A stretch of 12,854 nucleotides of DNA, from NCBI GenBank assembly GCA_016190405.1, contig JACPQO010000061.1, forward strand, positions 1 through 12,854. Reading direction: 5' to 3'. Origin of the DNA: Chloroflexota bacterium (GTDB lineage: Bacteria > Chloroflexota > Dehalococcoidia > SM23-28-2 > RBG-16-64-32). The notes below the pieces were generated by a model. It did not search any database, was not told where the DNA came from, and worked only from the letters and a program-made list of their open reading frames with translations. This document shows positions 6,198-11,187 of the stretch, piece by piece. Position numbers and translations under genes: made by a program. Numbering within the stretch: position 1 is the stretch's first letter; every line of letters begins with the position of its first letter.

Positions 6198-6755
6198 ATG
6201 CGGGTCATTGCGGGCCGGGCCAAGGGCCGCCGGCTCAAGGGACCAGGCAGGTCGGGCACAACGAGGCCGAGCACGGACATGATGAAGGGAGCGCTGTTCT
6301 CGGCCCTCTGGTCCCTAGGGGCAGAGATGTCGCGGGTGCTGGACCTGTACGCGGGAAGTGGGACACTGGGCATCGAGGCGCTGAGCCGGGGCGCCGGCTG
6401 GTGCGACTTCGTGGAGCGGGACCCCGCGGCCTGCGGCGTCATCAGGGAGAACCTGCGGGCCACGGGGTTCGAGGAGCAGGCGAGGGTGCTCTGTCTGTCG
6501 GTGGAGCGGGCCGGGGACAGGCTGGAGACAGGCGCCAGCGGTCCGTACACCCTGGTTCTGGCCGACCCGCCATATGGAGATGCCGGGGGGACGGTGGCCC
6601 TACAATCGCTGACGCAGAGCCCCCTGGTGGAGGCTGGAAGGACGGTGGTGGTGCTGGGGCACAGCGGCAGGGAGGAGGCGCCGGCCCAGTTGGGCCCGCT
6701 GTCCCTGCTGAAATTGCTCCGGCACGGCGATAGCGCGATGGCGATCTATCGGTAG
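6198..6755 (+). CDS. rsmD: 16S rRNA (guanine-966-N2)-methyltransferase RsmD
   Basis: This enzyme transfers a methyl group from S-adenosylmethionine to N2 of G966 in 16S rRNA during small-subunit assembly. The 185-residue length is typical. The N-terminal MRVIAGRAKGRRL and RPSTDMMKGALFSAL blocks match the family. The SAM-binding motif DLYAGSG is at 49-55, and the catalytic DPPY motif is at 123-126. The C-terminal RHGDSAMAIYR is also typical. A GGGAG at 6182-6186 precedes the ATG by 11 nt. A nearer ATG at 6190 opens only two codons and is ignored. coaD follows after 10 bp, the common rsmD-coaD pairing, so the two genes are surely co-transcribed. Confidence 0.95.
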   Translation: MRVIAGRAKGRRLKGPGRSGTTRPSTDMMKGALFSALWSLGAEMSRVLDLYAGSGTLGIEALSRGAGWCDFVERDPAACGVIRENLRATGFEEQARVLCLSVERAGDRLETGASGPYTLVLADPPYGDAGGTVALQSLTQSPLVEAGRTVVVLGHSGREEAPAQLGPLSLLKLLRHGDSAMAIYR

Positions 6756-6760
6756 GAGGT
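6754..6760 (+). promoter_or_regulatory. Shine-Dalgarno AGGAGGT that sets the TTG start of coaD
   Basis: A near-perfect AGGAGGT begins inside the rsmD TAG stop codon and ends 5 nt before TTG at 6766-6768. No ATG lies between it and the first conserved residues, so coaD starts at TTG. Confidence 0.85.
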
Positions 6761-6765
6761 GAATC

Positions 6766-7251
6766 TTGGTAGCGGCGCTGTATGCGGGCCGGTTCGATCC
6801 GGTCACCAACGGGCATGTGGACATCGCGCAACGGGCGGCCACCCTGTTCCAGCGGGTGGTCGTGGCCGTGTATGACCTGGCGCCATCGGTCGGCCTGTTC
6901 ACGACGGAGGAGAGGGTCAGCCTCTTCCAGCGGGCGGTGACGCACCTCCGAAACGTGGAGGTCAAGTCCTTCTCGGGGCTGGCCGTGGACTTCGCGCGCA
7001 AGGAGCAGGCCAAGGTCCTGGTGAGGGGGATCCGGGCGGTCTCGGATTTTGAGGCCGAGCTGGACATGGCGCTGATGAACAAGAAGATGGCGCCGGAAAT
7101 CGAGTCGATGTACCTCATGGCCAGCCTGGAGCACCTGTACGTCAGCGGGCACCGCATACGGGAGGTGGCAAGCCTGGGCTACGACGTTGGGGAGATGGTG
7201 CCGGCTCACGTGATGGAGGCGTTGCAGAACAAGTTCGGCAAGAAGTCGTAG
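6766..7251 (+). CDS. coaD: Pantetheine-phosphate adenylyltransferase (coenzyme A biosynthesis)
   Basis: CoaD transfers an adenylyl group from ATP to 4'-phosphopantetheine, the fourth step of CoA synthesis, in the cytoplasm. At 161 residues it has the standard length. The nucleotidyl-transfer motif is FDPVTNGH (10-17). The second block is VRGIRAVSDFE (from Val86), followed by the typical MALMNKKMAPEIESMYLMAS. Two active-site positions differ from the well-known enzymes: the residue before FDP is Arg9, where E. coli has Thr10, and the usual ISSS is VSGH (126-129). The TTG start is fixed by a strong Shine-Dalgarno. The gene sits 10 bp after rsmD and 11 bp before the coiled-coil gene. Confidence 0.94.
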   Translation: MVAALYAGRFDPVTNGHVDIAQRAATLFQRVVVAVYDLAPSVGLFTTEERVSLFQRAVTHLRNVEVKSFSGLAVDFARKEQAKVLVRGIRAVSDFEAELDMALMNKKMAPEIESMYLMASLEHLYVSGHRIREVASLGYDVGEMVPAHVMEALQNKFGKKS

Positions 7252-7262
7252 AAGGCCGGAAG

Positions 7263-7790
7263 TTGGACATATTGCATCTGATAGACCGGCTGGAAGAGCT
7301 GGCTTCGGAGGCCCGGCGATTGCCGGTGGGCGGCGGCGCCGTAGTCTCGCGGCAGCGTCTGCTGGACCTGATCGACCGGATGCGGGTGGCCCTGCCCCGC
7401 GAGGTGTACGACGCCAGGGAGGTGCTGGAGAAGCGGGACGAGGTGCTGGTGGCGGCCGAAGCGGAGGCGGCGCGGCTGCTGGCCCAGGCCCAGGCCGAGG
7501 TCGAATCGCGGCTGAAGGAGACGGCGGTGGTGAAGGCGGCCGAGGAGCGCGGACGGGAGCTGGTATCGCAGGCGGAGGGCCGGGCGCAGGAGCTGTCCAG
7601 GGAGGCCGAGGAGCAGGCCCGGGGCCGCCTGGACGAATCGCAGGCGGTAGCGCGACAACAGATGCGCGAGGCGGACGTCTATTCGCTCCAGACGCTGAAG
7701 CGGTTGCAGCAGGAGCTGGAGGGGTTCCTGGCCACGGTCCGGCGGGGGGTGGAGACGCTGGAGCAGCGGGCAGCGGAGCGCCCTGGCTAG
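7263..7790 (+). CDS. Coiled-coil protein, DivIVA/F0F1 b-subunit-like
   Basis: I do not recognise a specific function. The 175-residue protein is soluble, with no membrane segment or signal peptide. After a short start (MDILHLIDRLEEL) and a Gly-rich turn, residues from about 45 to 165 form long charged helices rich in Ala, Glu, Gln and Arg. This composition often earns names such as ATPase, DivIVA-like or ATP synthase subunit b, but I see no nucleotide-binding motif. The start is TTG at 7263, supported by AAGG at 7252-7255, 7 nt upstream. It lies 11 bp after coaD and ends just before the operon's terminator. Similar proteins follow coaD in other Chloroflexota as far as I recall, suggesting a structural or division-related role; this is inference. 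Confidence 0.8.
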   Translation: MDILHLIDRLEELASEARRLPVGGGAVVSRQRLLDLIDRMRVALPREVYDAREVLEKRDEVLVAAEAEAARLLAQAQAEVESRLKETAVVKAAEERGRELVSQAEGRAQELSREAEEQARGRLDESQAVARQQMREADVYSLQTLKRLQQELEGFLATVRRGVETLEQRAAERPG

Positions 7791-7818
7791 CGACCGGCTC
7801 CACGATTAGACATGTGCA

Positions 7819-7848
7819 GGCCGCGCTCAGCGCGGCCGTCTTGTTTTT
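7819..7848 (+). terminator. Intrinsic terminator of the rsmD/coaD operon
   Basis: A perfect 8-bp GC stem (GGCCGCGC at 7819-7826, complement at 7830-7837) with loop TCA is followed by GTCTTGTTTTT. It lies 28 bases after the coiled-coil gene. The loop TCA (7827-7829) is the TGA stop codon of the convergent minus-strand metallopeptidase. Confidence 0.88.
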
Positions 7849-9797
7849 GCGGGGCGCTCAAAACGCCGGCTGGAGAGCCAGAAGGCGATCCCGATGGCCC
7901 CGCCGGCCGAGGTGAGGACGGCGAGGAAGATGAGGACCCGGATGAGGGCCGTCTGCGATGCGTCGTCGATGGCGCCGGCGGCGCTGTTGGCCCTATCGAT
8001 GGCCGTCTGGAAGTCGCCGCGGGCGAAGGCGAAGGCGGCCTCGTCGAGATCGCTCCCGGGGTCACTGCCCAGCAGGCCGATGCGGCGCCACAGGCTGCGC
8101 GGCGCGTCCACCTTGTCTCGGGCTGCCGTATAGGCGTCCACGGCCCGCCGGGCGTCGGCGAGGGCGAGGCGGGCGGCCTCGAAGTCCCAGTTGGCCAGGG
8201 CGTCGTCGATGACCTTGGGGAAGGAGAGGCCGGCCGCCTGGACGTCGCTGCGCAGGCGGGCAAGGCCGTCCCTGATCTCGGCGTAGGTCGTGAGGGCGGC
8301 CTCGGCGCGGTCCAGGGCGGCCAGCGCCTCCTCGAACCGCCAGCCCGCTATGTCCTGTCGGATGTTCTCGGGGATGTCCCCGGACAGGCCTTCGGCCTGG
8401 GCCTGGGCGGCCACGGCGCTCAGGCGGTCGCGGCCCTGGCGGCGGGCCTGGAGGATGGGCCCGTAGGAGTCCGGGAAGACCCACCGGGCGAACAGCTGGT
8501 CCAGGTTGCCGCCGCTCACCTCCTCCAACGTGTCCATGAAGCGGCGGCTGTCGGCGGGCTGGCCGCTCTGGGCGATGGCGGCGTTGGCGCGCTGGAGGGT
8601 GTCCAGGCCGAGCTGGTCCTTGAGGAGCGTCAGAAAGCGCAGCGAGCGGTCGTAGCCCGCGCTGTCGGCCTGGCGGTCGGCTTCGCTGGGGGCGCCGCTG
8701 GAGATGTCGGGCCACTGGTCCAGGCGCAGGTCGAGGTCGGCGGCGGGCGGACGCTGGCTGGACGGCGGCTGGACCAGACCCGGGGGCAGGTGGGCGGCCG
8801 CCTCCCGGGCCATTAGCTCAGCGAAGCCTTCGACCAGCCAGCGGCGGGCATAGATGTTCGACCAGAGGTGGGCCAGCTCGTGCAGGGCCGTAAGGTCGTC
8901 GGCCACCGGGGAGATGGCGATGTCACAGGAGGTCTGCGGATCGCAGGAGGTGAGCCCCTCGTAGCCCAGGATGACCTGGCGGCCGCCCTCGGCGATGTTG
9001 ATGGCGAAGGGCCCCGAGTAAGGGAACCCGTACAAGTCTTCGATGACGGGCAGGGCGGCGGTCACCAGCTGCTGGAGGTGCTGGGCCCAGGCTTCCTCGC
9101 CTTGAAAGTACGTGAGGTTCACGGACACGTTCTTCTCGCCCAGGGAGAGGCCGATGGGGATGGTGGCGGTGGCGTCGGGGCGGCTCACCTCGGCGAAGGC
9201 GGCCACCCGGACGGAGTCGGAGCCGGCGCAGGAAAAGGAGGCGCCGTTCTGGGTGCAGTCTACGGGCTCCAGGTTGACCTGCCACGGCGGCCCGTTGGGG
9301 GTGGCGATGACCACGGTGGCCTGGTCGCCGCTGGCCACGGCAGGGAGGAACACGTAGAACGGGGTGACCAGCAGCGACTGGTCGCGGGCGCTGGGCAGGC
9401 TGTAGTCCAGGCTGAGGTTGTAGGTGTCGTGATAGTAGAGCAGGCGATCGAAGACGACCGTGGCCACGAGGAGGGGGCCGGGAGCGGAGTTATCCACAGT
9501 AACGGTCAGGGGCTTACCGGCAGGAGAGAGGGCGGAGATGTCGGTGGCGCCGCGCAGGATGGGCAAGGAGACCGAGTCGTAGAAGGAGATGGTGCCGCCG
9601 CCGTCCCTGGCGGTCTGGGGATCGTTGTCCTCGACAGTGACCTGCCAGGAGACGTGAACGGGGCGCTGGTCGGGCTGGATGTCGTAGGAGACGTGGGCGG
9701 TCACGCGCAGCAACTGGCTGGCGCCGGCCGGGCGGCTGGCCGGGCCGAGGAGCAGCAGGCTGAGAGCGAGCAGGACGAGGGCGAGGGTGGGGCGCGT
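7827..9797 (-). CDS. Secreted, membrane-anchored HExxH metallopeptidase (peptidase MA/gluzincin type); probable ACG start
   Basis: This protein (656 residues from the ACG) looks like an exported zinc peptidase of the MA clan. The first 26 residues form a clear signal peptide: an Arg, a long Leu/Ala/Val stretch, and a small-residue cleavage region (RPAGA). Next come beta-rich domains (about 29-240). The zinc site is HELAH at 306-310. Glu323 or Glu327 in the following VEGFAEL is the likely third ligand. A helical C-terminal region ends in one membrane segment and a basic tail (FERPAKTRRPR). No ATG, GTG or TTG precedes the signal peptide. The only in-frame standard codon is TTG at 9711-9713, which would lose the signal. 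ACG at 9795-9797 stands 7 nt after GGAG and reads as a normal signal-peptide start. The gene follows SRPBCC after 15 bp in the same frame. The substrate is unknown. Confidence 0.8.
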   Translation of the reverse strand, partial: TRPTLALVLLALSLLLLGPASRPAGASQLLRVTAHVSYDIQPDQRPVHVSWQVTVEDNDPQTARDGGGTISFYDSVSLPILRGATDISALSPAGKPLTVTVDNSAPGPLLVATVVFDRLLYYHDTYNLSLDYSLPSARDQSLLVTPFYVFLPAVASGDQATVVIATPNGPPWQVNLEPVDCTQNGASFSCAGSDSVRVAAFAEVSRPDATATIPIGLSLGEKNVSVNLTYFQGEEAWAQHLQQLVTAALPVIEDLYGFPYSGPFAINIAEGGRQVILGYEGLTSCDPQTSCDIAISPVADDLTALHELAHLWSNIYARRWLVEGFAELMAREAAAHLPPGLVQPPSSQRPPAADLDLRLDQWPDISSGAPSEADRQADSAGYDRSLRFLTLLKDQLGLDTLQRANAAIAQSGQPADSRRFMDTLEEVSGGNLDQLFARWVFPDSYGPILQARRQGRDRLSAVAAQAQAEGLSGDIPENIRQDIAGWRFEEALAALDRAEAALTTYAEIRDGLARLRSDVQAAGLSFPKVIDDALANWDFEAARLALADARRAVDAYTAARDKVDAPRSLWRRIGLLGSDPGSDLDEAAFAFARGDFQTAIDRANSAAGAIDDASQTALIRVLIFLAVLTSAGGAIGIAFWLSSRRFERPAKTRRPR

Positions 9798-9804
9798 GGG
9801 GATG

Positions 9805-9808
9805 CTCC
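9805..9808 (-). promoter_or_regulatory. GGAG Shine-Dalgarno 7 nt before the ACG codon
   Basis: GGAG on the minus strand is optimally spaced (7 nt) from ACG at 9795-9797 and lies between the SRPBCC stop and the signal peptide. It argues that translation starts at this codon, whether ACG is real or a changed or misread ATG. Confidence 0.5.
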
Positions 9809-9812
9809 GTGG

Positions 9813-10316
9813 TCAGTCTGTGGCGGCCGGCCTCTCTGCCTCCGGTTCCGCATCGTCTTCCGGTGGGGGTTCGAATATGGCCTGGAGGCCGTCTAGGGCG
9901 ATGTTGAGGCCGTGCTTCTGGTGGCCGGCCCACAGGAAGAGGCCGATGAGCCAGCCGCGCGGGCCATGGGTGGAGGCGGTGGCGACCAGCTCCACGCGGG
10001 TGTGGTCATCGCTGGCGGGCCGTAGGAGGAAGGCGTGGGACTCCAGGGTCAGGATGTAGCGCTTCTCGTCCTCGCCGCGGATGGGTGCGAAGGCGATGTA
10101 CTCCGGCGGCGCCCAGTGCGTGACCTCGAAGTCGAAGGCCTGGCCGTCGGCGGTGTGGGTGCGAAAGGTGGTGCCGGCGCCCTGGTGCTGCGCGGAGGTG
10201 AGCTCGATGCGGCTCCAGCCGGTGTTCCAGCGGCCGGCGTTGCCGATGTCGGCCAGAGCGGCCCAGACCCGCTCGCGGGGCGCGGCGATAACCCGGGAGA
10301 CAGAGGTGGTGGGCAT
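9813..10316 (-). CDS. SRPBCC (polyketide cyclase/START-like) family protein
   Basis: A small cytoplasmic protein of 167 residues with the SRPBCC hydrophobic-pocket fold. The N-terminal TSVSRVIAAPRERVWAALADI (residues 3-23) is the typical first strand and helix. It is followed by repeated beta strands and a long C-terminal helix (about 125-155, ending ALDGLQAIFE). The tail is acidic and proline-rich. Members bind or transform hydrophobic ligands; the ligand here is unknown. The ATG (10314-10316) shares one base with the methyltransferase stop (TGATG), which implies translational coupling and fixes the start. The frame is open further upstream to 10898, but that part runs opposite to conserved methyltransferase codons and is not coding. 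Confidence 0.85.
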   Translation of the reverse strand: MPTTSVSRVIAAPRERVWAALADIGNAGRWNTGWSRIELTSAQHQGAGTTFRTHTADGQAFDFEVTHWAPPEYIAFAPIRGEDEKRYILTLESHAFLLRPASDDHTRVELVATASTHGPRGWLIGLFLWAGHQKHGLNIALDGLQAIFEPPPEDDAEPEAERPAATD

Positions 10317-11059
10317 CAGCGGTACCCGCCATAGACGGCGAAGCCGGCGCGCATCCAGAAACAGTCGACTGCCGAAAAGCCGGCCTCCTCCAGCCACTTG
10401 AGCTGCTCGAACAGCCGGTCGGGGGTCTCGCCGGGTTCGAGCTCCGCGCTGGCGTACGGGTTCCATCGCTGGTCGCGCGCCGATCGAAAGGCGTCGAGCG
10501 AACCCGTGAGATCGAGCGACCGCTGGCGGGCCGCCGCGTCCCAGGCGGCGGCGAAAGACAATCGCACGACCTCGGAGGCGGGCTCGACGATGTCGGCGAT
10601 GAGGAGCGCCCCGCCGGGCTCCAGCTTTGGACACAGGTCGCGGAAGAGGCGCCGCTTGCCCTCGCGGTGCAGGTGGTGAAGGGCAAGGGATGAGACGACG
10701 CAGCGAAGGGGAGCGGGCAGATCGTCGAGCCAGTCGCGTCGATCGAGGTCGAAGCGTCTGACCTCGGCGCGGGAGCCGAAGGCGGCGAGACGCTGGCGGG
10801 CGCGATCGAGCATCGCCTCGGAGCCGTCCAGGGCCAGGACGAGGGCGCGAGGGAACCGCTCCAGCAGGCCGGCGGCGAAGCGGCCCTCGCCGCAGCAAAG
10901 GTCCACCGCCGCGAAGGCCTCGTCCGGGCGGGCAGGCACCAACGATAGGAGCACTTCCAACTGCTCGTCGCGCGAGGGGACGGCCACCTCGGCCAGGTCG
11001 AGGAAGGTGTGCGAGTCGGCCTCGGTCCAGTTGGAAGGGCGTTGGTCCATGGTGGTCAT
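10316..11059 (-). CDS. Class I SAM-dependent methyltransferase
   Basis: This 247-residue protein has the Rossmann methyltransferase fold. Motif I, VDLCCGEG, is at 52-59 and the acidic loop of motif II follows (LALDGSEAM). VVSSLALHHL matches motif IV, and GGALLIADIVE the post-motif region. The C-terminal WLEEAGFSAVDCFWM block is typical of small-molecule or tRNA-type methyltransferases such as the CmoA/UbiE group. The substrate is not known. The chosen ATG at 11057-11059 forms ATGA with the stop of the small ORF upstream; an ATG three codons later is also possible. The frame is open back to an ATG at 11138-11140, but that extension is made only of palindromes and the leuS tail read out of frame, so I reject it. 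The stop overlaps the SRPBCC start. Confidence 0.88.
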   Translation of the reverse strand: MTTMDQRPSNWTEADSHTFLDLAEVAVPSRDEQLEVLLSLVPARPDEAFAAVDLCCGEGRFAAGLLERFPRALVLALDGSEAMLDRARQRLAAFGSRAEVRRFDLDRRDWLDDLPAPLRCVVSSLALHHLHREGKRRLFRDLCPKLEPGGALLIADIVEPASEVVRLSFAAAWDAAARQRSLDLTGSLDAFRSARDQRWNPYASAELEPGETPDRLFEQLKWLEEAGFSAVDCFWMRAGFAVYGGYR

Positions 11060-11187
11060 TTCGCCACCACGTTTACCAGCTTGCCGGGGTGGCTGGCAAG
11101 GCCGCGCCTTGAAAGGCGCGGCATGGGGCGCTGGATCCACATGCGGGCGACCTGAAGGTCGCCCCTACAGCGGGCCTCCGCGGTCAT
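11056..11187 (-). CDS. Small 43-codon ORF bridging leuS and the methyltransferase
   Basis: An ATG at 11185-11187 overlaps the leuS stop as ATGA and opens 43 codons with no internal stop. The TGA at 11056-11058 overlaps the methyltransferase ATG, again as ATGA. The product starts MTAEARCRGDLQ, is very basic, and ends PGKLVNVVAK, a copy of the LeuRS C-terminus. It reads through both palindromes. It has no recognisable domain. It probably arose by chance from the duplication, but it could keep translation coupled from leuS into the methyltransferase gene. Confidence 0.35.
   Translation of the reverse strand: MTAEARCRGDLQVARMWIQRPMPRLSRRGLASHPGKLVNVVAK
11101..11122. repeat. TGAA-loop palindrome (GCCGCGCCT arms)
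   Basis: Perfect hairpin: arm GCCGCGCCT (11101-11109), loop TGAA (11110-11113), complement at 11114-11122. It has the same loop as the palindromes at 3153-3174 and 11145-11164 but unrelated arms. It lies inside the 92-bp segment between the two leuS-tail copies. Confidence 0.75.
11145..11164. repeat. TGAA-loop palindrome (GGGCGACC arms)
   Basis: Perfect hairpin: arm GGGCGACC (11145-11152), loop TGAA (11153-11156), complement at 11157-11164, followed by CTACA. The palindrome at 3153-3174 is also followed by CTACA. Its centre is 43 bp from that of the neighbouring palindrome, like a REP doublet. Confidence 0.75.

Noticed and set aside
6442..7803. 453-codon minus-strand open frame opposite rsmD, coaD and the coiled-coil gene
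   Set aside because: Its Pro/Ala/Arg-rich composition and position opposite three recognised genes mark it as a shadow.
7812..8816. 334-codon plus-strand open frame opposite the metallopeptidase
   Set aside because: It is antisense to a gene with a clear HExxH site and membrane segment, and has no recognisable domain.
10317..10898. N-terminal extension of the SRPBCC frame
   Set aside because: It overlaps conserved methyltransferase codons in another frame. The TGATG overlap gives a natural start at 10316, and the first SRPBCC strand begins just after it.
11060..11140. 27-residue N-terminal extension of the methyltransferase
   Set aside because: It is encoded only by a palindrome and the out-of-frame leuS-tail copy, and lacks any conserved feature. 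The ATG at 11059 begins the natural ATGA junction.
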